Shown one piece after another: positions 33,609 to 46,000 of a stretch of 64,000 nt of DNA. Positions within the stretch are counted from its first letter, which is position 1. Every line of letters begins with the position of its first letter. The DNA lies in NCBI GenBank assembly GCA_012932865.1, contig SAXG01000100.1:54532-118531 (forward strand), given 5' to 3'. The translations under genes and the position numbers were made by a program. This DNA is from Amylostereum areolatum. Lineage: Eukaryota; Basidiomycota; Agaricomycetes; Russulales; Stereaceae. A model generated the notes under the pieces. It did no database searches and had not been told where the DNA came from. It worked only from the letters and a program-made list of their open reading frames with translations.

Positions 33609-36600
33609 ATGTCAGCGGTTCTCCCAAAAAGCGGTGCCACAGGTAAGACAACAATGAAACGGGCATCCTCCCTTGGGAAGCTGATTCCAAGCTGTCCAGA
33701 GTCGGACTCGCCACCACCGCGTACCGCCGGATATAGACCAGATCCAACTATGCTCGCCGAAGATGGCTTCCTCGATCACGAATCTCTGGACGAAGATGTC
33801 ATGAATGCATTGGAAGATCAAATGCCACCGGAAGACTTACCTCTCTTGAATCCAAGTGGCAACGTGGATGAGAAATGGAGGAAGTGGTTACTGTTACTGC
33901 TCCAGGCGATGATCCAAGCATCGCCGACTTGCTTGGACCACGCGCTCGCAAACATGGCCACCCTCACCAAACTCGTTGATGATCACCCAGATCTTCTCAA
34001 GTGGGCATATCAAGCAGCCCTGGATAGGAAACTCCGGGTTCTTCGTCTGCTCAGTGGGTACCATCTGCGTCGTCTCGGACATGGCTCCACACCCATACGA
34101 AACCATCCTCAGAGATTCTTCGCCTTCCTCAAGACACAATTCGCCGCAACTGGCTCTCCGAGTATGAATATGACGAATACGTTGATACGTATTCCATCAA
34201 AGGTGCGCAACATGAGTCTTTTGACGGTATCGGCCTTGACGTACCGATCGTTTTAGTGACGGTTGATTCATGGAAACTTCCATTCCGAGGACGTTCCGCC
34301 AGGCTTTTGTACGATATTCTATCAAGTTATCTGGACTCCTGCCAAGATCACCACGCTCTCTACGCTGCCCATATCCAGTCCTCGGGCACGGGGAAATCGC
34401 GCGCGCACGACGAGCTTGCCAAAGACATACTTTACATCCCTCTCAACTTCGCCCGTATGTTTTCACGAGGTACGCCAGGTTCCTCGCCTTAGCTTGAACA
34501 TCGCATATAAATTTGCCATGGATTACAGGGTATCCGCCTAAAGACCTTGGCGCCAGCGTATGGCTCAAAGGAAACGTGAGATACACGACTCGTAGCAACG
34601 GCAGGTGGAACGTTCACACCACCCGGAAAATGTTGCAAGGGTTCCTCCGTGCTCTTTTCACTGTCGCCGAGCGACGCTTGAACGACATACAGAACAATCC
34701 ACGATGTTCGCGCAACTTTCAATTTAGTGATCTCACATACTGACTGCATCACAGTGAACATACCCTCCCAGAAGATCGAAGACATCGAACATGACGTCGT
34801 CGCGGCGGACCCGCCAATCGGGACTACCGAGGGTGATTCTCCCAGCGTGAAGGCCACACTTTTCCGTCTCGCTCGATTATCGCGCGCCTTTCGCGAGAGA
34901 CTTGCTTCGGGTGGTACGTTCTGGTCCCACGGAAGATATCGACGAATGTTTCACCAGGAGGTCAAGGAGGAAGCCGACAAGGTACGTATCTAGAGCACGA
35001 TAATCGGGCGAGTTGATTTCCTGATGGAAGTATAGTTTGTGAGAACCTGCGTGCTGGATCCTTCCAGGCTCGGGGTTGAGGTGTATATAACAGAATCACG
35101 TACGTCTTCTGTTCTTCGGAAATGTGTATGCACTGTTGAGACATCGACCCAGATGACAGTTTTTTGACCGCCGCCAAACGGTTCAAGGCCTTCCTCGATC
35201 CTCTCGGAGTATGCGATGATCGCCTACTCTCCGTCATATGTATCGACGAAGCACACGGGCTGACGGAGCCGGGCGATGGCGTATCTTGGTCCCTCTTCGA
35301 CGAGCTTCTGCGCCTCCTGCCTGACATGAAGAATATCCCGTTCTTCACCGTTTTACTATCAACGTCCGCGGTATTTCGCACCTCCCCGCCAGACGATCCT
35401 TTCGATCCGAGGAGATGCAATTTCAACCTGTTCGACCCAATCACCGAGACAGGCTTCGATGAATTTGCCAGCAAAGTGGACGTGTACGATCGTACGTGGA
35501 CACTGTCCCGAGTCGCGTCAACGTACCACATCTCCCACCTCGGGCGTTCACTGTGAGTCTGATTCATCCCTTGCATGAGAACGGGTACCGACCATATCTC
35601 TAGATTTCCGTCACGTTACGACGTGAGCGCCGGCAACTCAAGGACCGGAGATGACATGAAAGGGTTTTCGCGCCTGAAGCTTCTTTGTGGTGAACCGACG
35701 ACGGATAAACTCGATGCCAACATGAAGCTGGCTTGTTTGGCCGTACGCTTGGGCCTCGACTTCAAGACCGCCGAGTGGGAAGACCGTGTGGTAGAGCGCA
35801 CGCAGGTTGAACGCCACATGAGAATCTACCTTTCAGTGGCAGCGGATTTTTGCAGCCTCACGACTGTGGCGGCATCCGAACCGCTGCTCGCCGAAGCCGC
35901 CTCATTCGGTATGACAGCCCCAGGCTGGAATGCTGCCGCCGCTCTTCTCTCGCATACCCACTCGTCACGTCTGGACCCCGGTGACCGTGGGGAGGTTATC
36001 GCTGCGCTCATCCTGCTGCTTGCGCGCGACAGAGCGTCCAATGCGATATGCTTGGACCTAGTCCCAAAAGTAGGCCTTGACGACGACGGGTTTTTGATGC
36101 ATCGTGTCATCACGGTCCCGGAATTCCTGGCCGCTCTCCTGAAGATAAACGTTCTGGATGATATGCCGGCCAGATATGCGAAAACCCAAGTCGATGACCG
36201 GGACAGGCCGCTCCGCGACACGTTCCAGGAGGGATACATCTGGTTTAACCACTATGTGAAGATCCACGATCTCGACGTTCTTAGCGAGGAGTACCTCGTT
36301 CGCTTGATTGTACGCGGTGCCGCTGCCATATGCGCCAATAACCAGCGTGGGGCAGACATCATCATCCCCGTCCTGTTCGGGACCACCCTTCATCCCGACA
36401 GTGTTTCGGCGATCATCGTCCAAGTGAAGAACGACGCGTCATTCTCGACGAGCTTGAAAGAATAACTCTTCAAAGCTATGGATCCGTTTCAGTTGGGGGT
36501 CTTCTCCGACACAAGCAAGAACCAGTCCAAAGCCAAGCCTATCATCCGAATGGTTTTCGCGCTCGCCTCGTCGAAGTCGGGGATATTGCGTCCATCGAGT

Positions 36601-36888
36601 GAGCCGGTCCCAGACGATTTTACCGCCTACGACATATGGTGCGCGGCGGCATCCCACAAAACGTTTGTCCCCATCTATCCACAGGAAACTGCGGCCTATG
36701 ATTCCCTTCTCGCGCGTTTGCGCAATCCTACGGAAGCCTATCAACCTAAGGGTAGTACCGATACGGATGTTGGCAGAGCTCGGGCTGAGGCACGCCGTAA
36801 ACAGCACCCCGCGACGGGCACAAGTATCCATCACTTCCAGAACTACGTGAAGCTGGTAGAGAGCGGGGAGGATAAAGGGGATGCCTAG
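33609..36888 (+). pseudogene. CR4: NTPase-nuclease family gene with nonsense codon
   Basis: Starts at the ATG at 33609 with a short first exon of about 43 nt; the intron that follows is in the same place as in CR5 (33652 region). The header contains YRPDPTMLAED. FRGRSARLLYDILSSYLD and the P-loop HIQSSGTGKSRAHDELAKD are at 34290-34425, Walker B LLSVICIDEAHGLT is at about 35225-35265, and MKLACLAVRLGLDF is at 35722. The nuclease-like motifs GDRGEV, NNQRGADIIIPVL and IIVQVKND are all present, but the codon that is Tyr in CR5 (KEYLFKAMDPF) is TAA at 36463-36465. The frame then continues without another stop to 36888. The change is one base. A truncated protein could still keep NTPase and nuclease motifs but would lose about 140 C-terminal residues. 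Confidence 0.65.
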
Positions 36889-36949
36889 ACCTCGAATTGA
36901 ATGTAATTACATGTACATACCTATTGAGGCTGCCCGCGCATCGCGTGTA

Positions 36950-37183
36950 CTAACGAGCTGACTGCCATTCAGCGTCCACTTTACCTTCGGCGTCGACGAA
37001 ATTCTTCTTCCGGAGGCGTCTCAGTAGTCGTGCGACAAGTTCTTGATGGAATATCTCGATATCCAGCTCGGTGTGGCTTAGGATGTCATCTGGGACAAGC
37101 ATGGTGCGATCTGGGTGATATTCCACCATGGGCTTCGTCTCGCCGGGTGATGATGGGGGCTCGGGTGATATACTTCCGTCCAT
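36950..37183 (-). pseudogene. Orphan header-domain fragment of the NTPase-nuclease family
   Basis: A single minus-strand frame from the ATG at 37183 (MDGSISPEPPSS) contains VEYHPDRTMLVPDD and DAEGKVDAEWQS, both header-domain blocks of the family, then stops at 36950-36952. In complete members the header continues for about 80 more residues. It lies tail-to-tail with CR4, 62 bp from its end. Confidence 0.65.
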
Positions 37184-38032
37184 GGAGGTCGCACAAAAAT
37201 AGATGAGCAAGCGGGGGGAAGTATTGGATTGCTGAGGTCAAGGATACAGTGGATTGAAGGTGGACAGGGTTTAGTAAGTTCGGTTTTACGCCTTGTCTAC
37301 GCCGGCCAATCAGGGCCAATCCCGCCGGCAGCTGAGCCGGCCCGGCCGCGCACTCATGCACTTATGGCCACTCTTCCCTCTTCTATCTCTTCACCATGTC
37401 AGCGATTTGTTTCGCCAAGTGCCAAATACCGTCTTATGATAATTTCCGTGGGCGACACTCTTACATCATGCTGCAAACCGCGGCGTTGCAGAATGCTTAT
37501 AACCGTCAGCTTCGCACTACAACGCCTCGTCATGATCGTGCGTGCCCTGTCTTAGTACTAGAGTCTCCGTCGCTGAGCGCTGAGCGCTGACCCTTGACGC
37601 ACGTTTACCAAGTTAGCTGCTAGCTATAGTAGCGCGTGCCGCTTCGCGATGTACGATGCGCTGGAGAGTTGGAATCCGTGCGGAGGAAATCTATGGCGCA
37701 GCCGTCGTTCCTAACCGCTTGGGAAGGTTGTAACAAGTGTTTCGATCTATCCATCACCTCTGACATCGGTCGCCCCTTCATGTGACTACATTCCCAGCTC
37801 TCAACGTTCAAAGCCCAGGTCTTCCATCGTCGAACCTGCCTCGCTCTTTATGTCCATCTATAAGACAACCAACGGTGCGCCCTGCCCCATTCTTCTTCTC
37901 TCTCTTCATACGGCTCACTTCTTATTTGCCTCAATCGCGACGCTTTCAGACGTTATACTCGCGGTCCCCACCGTGTTTGAACGGCGTTTTTAGCTTTATT
38001 TCCCTCGAATTTGTCGTAGGGTGTAGCATCAT
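37184..38032. other. Intergenic with an orphan family-like 5' end
   Basis: An ATG at 37396 in the context CTTCACCATGTCAGCG resembles the start of CR4 (CTCACCATGTCAGCG), and a CCAATC element lies about 80 bp upstream, but no header domain follows. It may be the scar of a lost family member. No other gene is seen. Confidence 0.35.
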
Positions 38033-38380
38033 GGCGCGTTCATGGAAGAAAACCAGGAGCCCCCGTGGATCGTCGCTGACACGCGTGTATCGAGTGTACA
38101 GGTTCCACCCTCCGAGCGTATAGCGCGGAATTTTGGAGGACAGGAGGACGTTGTCCGCGAGGGGGCGCCGATGGCGACAATTGGGAGCGTATGCGTGAGC
38201 GTAACAGACTCGGGCGATGCGAATGCGGGCGTGAGGATGAGCCTGTTCGACGTGGGTTTGATGCGGTGATGGTTGAGTGTTGTGGGCGCCGTTGGGGTAG
38301 TCATTGTTGGAGTTTGAGCGTGGTGGTCCTCGGGGTACGTACTGTGGGTTCTTCAGTGGACGGCCTCGTAACTTACTCTT
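38033..38380 (+). pseudogene. 3' fragment of a pepsin-like protease gene
   Basis: Reads ENQEPPWIVADTRV, then FGGQEDVVREGAPMATIGS, which matches the C-terminal part of the protease at 46687-48336 (GNQEPPWIVGDTF; FGGQENGGREGAPTPTIGS). Similarity continues past the stop into the 3' UTR to about 38380. The upstream four fifths of the gene is missing and small internal deletions are present. Confidence 0.75.
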
Positions 38381-40050
38381 TCTAGGGTCTCTTTAATCTA
38401 GCTCTTTCCAACCGATATTATTTTTTGTTCCGTTCTGGCATAGTGCACGACCCACGGCTGACGTCGAGGATTCTGAAGGAGTACACGTCCAAGGTGATGC
38501 ATTGATGAGTCAAGAACCGGATCAGTTGGACGAAGCTGCGCAGATATTCCAGTCGGGCATCGCGATGTGTGTTGACTTAAATAACTACTTACAGCCTCCA
38601 TCATGTCCATACGCCGACGACGTTCAACGACAGCTTTTCCAAGTTCCAATCGCTACGGCGCGACCGTCCGCAACAGCGACGACGCAGCGGCGGGTGGTCC
38701 AAAAAATAGAAGCTAATAATCCAGATATTATCTAAGACTCTAAGAGAGTTCCCATCGCGCTTCACCGCATTGTTCAATTGGGCGTCTGATGACGCCGACT
38801 CCGCGAAGTCATTCTCCGAGTTACCCTTAGGCACTGCCCATGATGGTGGAGCGGGTATATATACCCCTTGGCCATGCACAACGGACTTTTCCCTTTCCTT
38901 CCTCTCCTCTTTATTTCACCAATGCGATTTCTTGTTTTTCTTCCTCTTCCTCTACACCACCAGCAGTTGCCTCAGCATGACTCTATGCGGGGCCATTCGG
39001 ATGAGTCTGATGGCGTGACCAAGGGTTCACGCTAGCATCGTGTCAGCTTCAATCCAACCCCCTCAATCTCGGCGCCATTCCGATTATCCGTTGCGAGAAA
39101 GTCGGCTTCGCGCCCAAGTCAGCGTGAGTACAGGTTGTCCTCTCAGTTTCAATCCCCACAGAGTCCTCGATGGACGGCGACGAGCGCGGGTTATGTAAGC
39201 AGTATTCATTTTCGTCGTCGCGCCAAGTCATCCTCGACTCCTTGTTTCCTCTCACCACGTCCTTCTCTTCTCCCCGTCCTTCACCTGGCCATAACCCCTC
39301 ATCTGTAATGGGCGACTCCGACGTACCGAGATTTGGACGGCGCGTCAGGGTTTCCGTGGATGTACGAAGGGTTGGGTATGGACTCTCCCTTCGACACTCT
39401 CATGTGGGCATCATCCAGAGTCTGGACCATGGTGCGTGTTCTATTCACTTACCGCCCACCTGCCCTCGCGACAGCATTCAGGATTTGCACATGCTCCGGC
39501 GCCCCTCTTGTTGTCGCTGGCAGTCGTCCTCACCTTCGCTCGCGGCCTTGAACTTTACTCCTGGTCTTGAACTTTGCTCGTGGTCTTGAACTTTACTCTC
39601 GGTCTCTCGATTTTTGCTTGCGGTCTTGGTCCTCGCTCGCGATCTTGGTCCCGCTCGCGCTCCTCTCTGGTCCTGGCTCTCTGTCCCCTGGCTCACTGGG
39701 TTCCCTGGTCTTATCTCGGTCTCCGTCTGGTCCACCTGCTTTGTTGGCATCCCAGGTAACCCTCTCTCACCTGTCATCCCTCTCCATATATCCCGTAGCA
39801 GCCCCCATATACTCTGTAGTTATCAAATGAAAATATCATGATTTTCTTCCTTCTACATCAGGATAAGATCGCAATAAGCACGATTTAAGCCAGCAACCCG
39901 CCGAGCGATTCTTGATGAGCTTAGTAAGATTATTGGATTGAATCCAAAGAACCTCAGCTTCGGGCCCAAGGGAATTCGTTGAGCGTGATATCCGCTTGAC
40001 ATTTTTGGATTCCATCCATCGGCACACCAACTTCAAACTCAGGGGCGTGA
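38381..40050. other. No supported gene
   Basis: Short frames only. A TATATATA-rich promoter-like spot lies near 38855. A minisatellite (39546-39660) lies in the middle. Confidence 0.4.
39546..39660. repeat. Degenerate 19-bp minisatellite
   Basis: Units of the form TCTTGAACTTTACTCCTGG repeat three times almost exactly, then decay into TCTTGGTCCTCGCTCGCGA-like units, about six units in all. Confidence 0.6.
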
Positions 40051-40057
40051 TATCGGA

Positions 40058-41667
40058 ATGAAGCTGAGGGATCGCCTGGTGGTGTAGTTCTCTTCGCGCT
40101 CGGAGACGCGGCCTTGGCGGCTCCCAGTCCTCCCAAACCACCCTCGCAACTTCACGTACCCCTCACGCGTCGTAACCCGAGGAGCGACGTCGACCCTCAC
40201 CTGCGGGCCAGGTGGGCGAAGGAGGTCATCGAGCGGAAATACAACGGCGGCTTGGCCAAGCGGTCTTCAGGTTTCAACGCGTGCGTCTCCTTGCCTTTTT
40301 CCTTTTGCCTTCTCCTCATCGGTCGGATTGCACAGGCTAGGAAACCAGGACAGCGATCGAAGGTGTGTTTTCGTCGTCTTGTGCCCGCCATTCTCCACCC
40401 TCACACCCAATGTTGCACCCCAGTTACTACGGCTCCATCGCCGTCGGCACGCCGCCCGTCGCGTACGACGTCATCCTCGACACCGGCTCCGCCGACCTCT
40501 GGCTCGCACAATCCGGCTGCACCGGCTGCGACTCTAACGCCGAAACTTTCAACCCGTCCTCCTCGTCCTCCTTCCGAGACCTCTCCACGCCCTTCTCCGT
40601 ACAGTACGGCAGCGGACAGGCGAACGGCAAGCTCGGCAGCGATTCCGTCCAGATCGCGGGCCTGCAGGTCACCAACCAGTCCTTCGGCGTGTGCAACAGC
40701 TTCACCACCGACCTCGTGAACGCGCCCGTGTCCGGCCTGCTCGGGCTCGCGTGGCAGCCGCTCGCGACGTCGCGCGCGACCCCGCTCTGGCAGGCGCTGT
40801 TCCAGGGGAACGCCCTCGACAGCCCGCTCATGGCTTTCCACCTCACGCGCTTCCACAACGTGAATTCGGCCGCCGACCTCGAGCCCGGAGGCACCTTCAC
40901 ACTCGGCGCGGTCAACAACTCGCTGTTCACCGGCGACATCGACTATCAGGACATTCCCAGCGGAGAAGTCGTGTATTGGACCCTCCCGCTCACGAAGCTC
41001 ACCGTCGGCGGGAACGAGGTATCGCTGCCTAGCTCCAGTGACGCCGTCATCGACACGGGCACGACGCTCGTCGGAGGGCCGAGCGGCGTCATCGCGGCGT
41101 TGTACGCGCAGATCCCGGGCTCGTCTTCGCAGCCGGACTCGAGCGGGTTTTACACCTACCGTGCGTATCCTCTCCGTCTCTCCTGCCCCTCCCAAAACCT
41201 CCGCTCGGACTGACCTCCTTGCCCCGGCAGCGTGCAGCACCTCGGTGAACATCAGCCTCTCGTTCGGCACCGGCCCCGCGTGGGCGATCAACCCGGACGA
41301 CTTCATCTTCAACCAGGTGTCCGCGACGCAGTGCCAGGGCGCGTTCTTCGTGCAGTCGACCGGCGGCGGGGGCACGCCGCCCTGGATCATCGGCGACACC
41401 TTCCTCAAGAACGTGTACGCCGTGTTCAGAGCGAGCCCGCCCAGCGTCGGCTTCGCGGCGCTCAGCGCGGCCGCGGAGCAGCAGAGCGGGAGCAGACGCG
41501 TGCCGGCGCCGACCCCGACGATTGGGAGCGTCGGCGCGAGCGTGCAGGCGACGGGGAACGTGGAAAGTTCGGGGTCGGGAAGTACGGGAGCCGGGGTTAG
41601 GGTTGAGGGGCGTAAGGCGCTGAGGTGGGTGGTGGCGGCGGGCGTTATGGGTGCTGCGTTGTTGTGA
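40058..41667 (+). CDS. Pepsin-like aspartic protease (A1), GPI-type; start frameshifted
   Basis: Secreted or cell-surface endopeptidase of family A1. Propeptide: SQLHVPLTRR through LAKRSSGFN. Mature part: YYGSIAVGTPPVAYDVIL, first active site DTGSADLWLAQ, flap region QYGSGQANGKL, second active site DAVIDTGTTLVGG, then PWIIGDTFLKNVYAVF. The C-terminus has a Ser/Gly-rich stretch and a hydrophobic tail (WVVAAGVMGAALL) typical of GPI signals; the stop is at 41665-41667. The front is odd: the ATG at 40058 (MKLRDRLVV) runs into TAG at 40085-40087, while the next frame continues as VVLFALGDAALAAPS with no ATG and an in-frame stop at 40048-40050. Restoring one base would give a normal signal peptide, so this is either a sequence error, a real lesion, or use of an unseen upstream exon. 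Confidence 0.75.
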
Positions 41668-41868
41668 CTCCCGTGAGGGGGGCTTGGGACACGACTTACA
41701 TAGAGACTCTCTAATCATCCACCGCATTCACGATCTTGTACTTACTGCATCTCTCTCTTGCTATCATCTATATATTCCATCGGACTTTGTTCTATTCCTG
41801 GTCACCCCGCGGGTGTGTGAAAGGCTGTGAAGCCGTCAGTTGGCATAATAATATATGGGGGTACGTTC

Positions 41869-42226
41869 TTAAGCTTGCGGGTCCAGCGTCCCCGCATTCG
41901 CCGCCTTGCACATCCCGCATTGCTCAGGAACCTCCATACACCGGTAGTCCTTGCGCCCGCGATCTTTCTCCTCGCCAAACACTCTGGGACGAAACACACT
42001 GGTCAGCAACGCCCAAGAAGAACTTGAGTGTTCACACTCACTTCTCGCATTCCACGCGTTTGGACGGATGGCAGTCTGCAGTGTGTTGGACGATGTAGTG
42101 TGAATATTCGCCCTGGATCGGGGGAAGAAGAGGTCAGGGGTGCGATGAGGATGAGGAGAGGTGGAGGACGGTGCATACGACGTGACCGCATAAATAGCTG
42201 GGAAGCACGCTGATCTGATAGCACAT
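41869..42226 (-). CDS. Small Cys-containing hypothetical protein (82 aa), three exons
   Basis: I do not recognise a named family, but the gene model is coherent. Exons at 42179-42226, 42042-42112 and 41869-41998 are joined by GT-AG introns and keep one frame for 82 codons plus a TAA stop. The protein begins MCYQISVLPSYLCGHV and ends QCGMCKAANAGTLDPQA. It has a CGH near the start, HTADCH in the middle and a CMEVPEQCGMC cluster at the end. The Cys/His spacing resembles small fungal proteins of unknown role whose cysteines may bind zinc. No signal peptide. A TATAAAG-like box at about 42325-42335 lies about 100 bp upstream. It is tail-to-tail with the protease on its left. Confidence 0.55.
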
Positions 42227-43053
42227 GTTGAGGTCGCGTTCGAGGATGTTTACTGAAAATGGACCGAGGGGAGAAGCGAGAAAGGCGGGGGAGGGCGAGG
42301 CGGGGGGTTTGAGGTCCATTGAACAGCTTTATATGCTGTATAACAATCGGGAGGCGGCGGGCCTGAGGAGGCGGCGGAGGAGGGCAAGGCCACTGTGCGG
42401 GAGGTTTGTTTTTGAAACAATGAACGGGTGGCCCATTGAAGGCGACGTGCATGACAATGAAAAAGGATTCGACGGTGCCGCGAGGTGGGAACGGTGCCAC
42501 AACTGATATCGGCCATCGCCGAACGGTCCATCCAAATCGTCGCCCTCGCCATCACTTCTTCCCTGCGTCCATCCGCCGGTGATGCAACTCACTCCTTTAC
42601 GCCAACGACTGCCGATCCGCCCTCACTCCTCCTCGAACCCGCCGCCTGCCTTGGGGCAGAGTCGCCGCGCATATTTCCAGGATAGTCTGGACCGATGCCT
42701 TAGAGGCATGGGCGTGTTTGAGGAAACTGGCCAGCAGTGGACTGTCGATGCTTGAAGCGCCGCGCGACGAGCACGCGCAGGTCCGCGCCGGGGCGGGCAA
42801 TTTCCCGCGCACCGGGGTGCTCGTCGGCGAGCGTATGGAAAGTTCGAGGTCGAGGTGCGTCACGGGGGGAAGCAGGTGAAGGTATTTGTTGACGGACATC
42901 TTTATAAGTACACAATGAATACAGATACTGGTTATCTTGCCTTCAACCCACGCGTACGGTCGCCGCGGGGCCATCCTTACTGGGCTCTGCTACCGTACCT
43001 GCTTACAGTGCCATCCTTCTCGTGCTCAATCCCATCTGATCGACTCCGCGATT
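42227..43053. other. No supported gene
   Basis: Promoter of the small gene at its left end. A minus-strand frame at 42597-42974 is open but has no recognisable motif. Confidence 0.4.
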
Positions 43054-46000
43054 TTACCCTCGAGCTTCCATCTTCACGAAGTTCCGGAAATGATGAAGAC
43101 TTGCGCCCGTCGCGGGGTGGAGTGAACGGCGTGCCTCGGTTCGCTGAGCTTTGAGTGCGTCCATAGCACCACCCTCAGGCTCGTAAGCTTTCATAGGATT
43201 GCGCGAACGCGCGAGGAGGGAAGTATAGGCCGCAGCTTCCTGTGGATAGATGGGGACAAACGTCTTGTGGGATGCCCCCGCGCACCATATATCATAGGCG
43301 GTGAAATTGGCCGGGACCGACTCGCTCGCTGGAGCCGATATCCCCGATTTCGACGACGCGAGCGCGAAAACCATACGGATGATAGGCCTGGTTTTGAAGT
43401 GGCTCCCCCCTGATTCGGAGAAAACCCCCACATGGAACGGATCCATAGCTTTGAAGAGGTATTCCTTTATAGTCGCCGTGTATGACCCGTCGTTCTTCAC
43501 TTGGACGATGATCGCCGAAACACTGTCGGGATGGAGAACGGTCCCGAACAGGACGGGGATGATGATGTCTGCCCCACGCTGGTTATTGGCGCATATGGCA
43601 GCGGCACCGCGCACGATCAAGCGAACAAGGTACTCCTCGCTAAGAACGTCGAGATCGTGGACTTTCACAAAGTGGTTGAACCAAATGTATCCCTCCTGGA
43701 ATGCGTCCCGGAGCGGCTTGTCCCGGTCATCGACTTGGTCTTCCGCATATCTAGCCGGCAGATTATCCAGAACGTCTGTTTTCAGGAGAGCGGCCAGGAA
43801 TTCCGCGACCTTGATGACACGATCCATCAAAAATCCGTCGTCGTTGAGGCTTTCCCCGGGGTTCGTGTACGATCGTGTCGTTTTCGACGCTCTGTCACGC
43901 GCAAGCAGCAGGACGAGCGCCGCGATAACCTCCCCGCGGTCACCAGGGTCCAGACATGATGAGTCGACATGCGAGAGAAGCGCGGAGGCAGCATTCCAGC
44001 CTGGGTCTGCCATACCGAACGAGGCGGCTTCGGCGAGCAGCGGTTCGGATGCTGCCACAGTCGTGAGGCTGCAAAAGTCTGGGGTCACCGAGAGACAGAT
44101 TCTCATGTGGCGTTGTACCTGCGTGCGTTCTGCCTTGCGGTCTTCCCACTCGGCGGATTTAAAATCGAGGCCCAAGCGCACGGCCAAACATGCCAGCTTC
44201 ATGTTGGTATCGAGTTTATGTATCTCCGGTTCACCACAAAGAAGCTTCGCGCGCGAGAACCCTATCATGTCCCTCCTGGTCTTCTCACCTCCAGCGCTCG
44301 CGTCGTAACGTGATGGGAATCTGGAGAGAATACGGTCGGCGACAACTCATGCGAGGGGAGGATCAGACTCACAGCGAACGCCCGAGATGAGAGATTTGAT
44401 ACGTTGATGCGACTCGGGATAGTGTCCATGTACGATCGTACACGTCCACATTGCTGGCGAATTCATCAAAGCCTGTCTTGGTGATTGGGTCGAACAGGTT
44501 GAACATCGATCTTGGATCAAGCGGATGCTTTGGTGGAAGGGCACGGAACTCGGCGAACGTTGACAGGAAAACGGTGAAGAAGGGAATGTTCCTTATTTCA
44601 TGCAAAGAACGCAGAAGCTCGTCGAAGAGAGTCCAGGATACGCCATCGATCGGCTCCGTCAGCCCGTGTGCTTCGTCGATACATATGACGGAGAGTAGGC
44701 GATCATCGCATACTCCGAGAGGATCGAGGAAGGCCTTGAACCGTTTGGCGGCGGTCAAAAAACTGTCATCTGGGTCGATGTCTTAACAGTGCATACACAT
44801 TTCCGAAGAACAGAAGACGTACGTGAATCCGTTATATACACCTCAATCCCGAGCCCGGCGGAAGGATCCAGAACGCAGGTTCTCACAAACTATACTTCCA
44901 TCAGGAAATCAACTCGCCCGATTATCGTGCTCTAGATACGTACCTTGTCGGCTTCCTCTTCGACCTCCTGGTAAAACATTCGTCGATATCTTCCGTGGGA
45001 CCAGAACGTACCACCCGAAGCAAGTCTCTCGCGAAAGGCGCGCGATAATCGAGCGAGACGGAAAAGTGTGGCCTTCACGCTGGGAGAATCACCCTCGGTA
45101 GTCCCGATTGGCGGGTCCGCCGCGACGACGTCATGTTCGATGTCTTCGATCTTCTGGGAGGGTATGTTCACTGTGATGCAGTCAGTATGTGAGGTCACTA
45201 AATTGAAAGTTGCGCGAACATCGTGGATTGTTCTGTATGCCGTTCAAGCGCCGCTCGGTAATAGTGAAAAGTGCATGGAGGAACCCTTGCAATAGTTTTC
45301 GGGTGTAGTGAACGTCCTGGACACCACCATCCGTGTATCTCACGTTTCCTTTGAGCCACGCGTCGATTCCTCCATCTGAAGGAGGATAACCTGTAATACA
45401 TGGCAAATTTATATGCGATGTTCAAGTTAAGGGGAGGGACTTGGCGTACCTCGTGAAAACATACGGGCGAAGTTGAGAGGGATGTAAAGTATGTCTTTGG
45501 CAAGCTCGTCGTGCGCGCGCGATTTCCCCGTGCCCGAGGACTGAATATGGGCAGCGTAGAGAGCGTAGTGATCTTGGCAGGAGTCCAGATAACTCGAAAG
45601 AATGTCGTACAAAAGCCTAGCAGAACGTCCCCGAAACGGAAGTTTCCATGAATCGACCGTCACTAAAACGATCGGTACGTCAAAGCTGATACCGTCAAAA
45701 GGCTCGTGTTGCGCACCTTTGATGGAATACGTGTCAAGGTATTCGTAAGATTCTCTATCCCGGGCGATCTTCCGGCAAATGATGCTTGGGGGAAGGCGAA
45801 GAATCTCTGAAGGGAGCGCGTGGAGTCATGTCTAAGAAGACGTAGATGGCACCCACTAAGCAAACGAAGAACGCGGAAATTATTGTTCTGCGTTGCTTGG
45901 TATGCCCATTTGAGAAGATCCGGATGGTTTTCAACGAGTCTGGTCAGGGCGACCGGTTTTGCGAGCGCGCCATCCAAGCAAGACGGCGATTCTTCTATCA

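Noticed and set aside
39478..39777. 99-residue minus-strand protein rich in Arg, Glu and Ser
   Set aside because: It is the translation of a degenerate 19-bp minisatellite, not a gene.
12095..40000. Regular spacing of the three inversion centres (about 12.27, 26.07 and 39.96 kb, 13.8-13.9 kb apart)
   Set aside because: Only three points, arms of different age and content, and no mechanism that would set such a period; treated as coincidence.
40401..41408. 335-residue minus-strand open frame, Arg/Glu/Gly-rich
   Set aside because: Antisense of the GC-rich protease exon; composition is typical of a shadow frame and the opposite strand has both DTG active sites.
43301..44308. 335-residue plus-strand open frame
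   Set aside because: It is the antisense of the CR5 C-terminal exon; the minus strand carries the family motifs.
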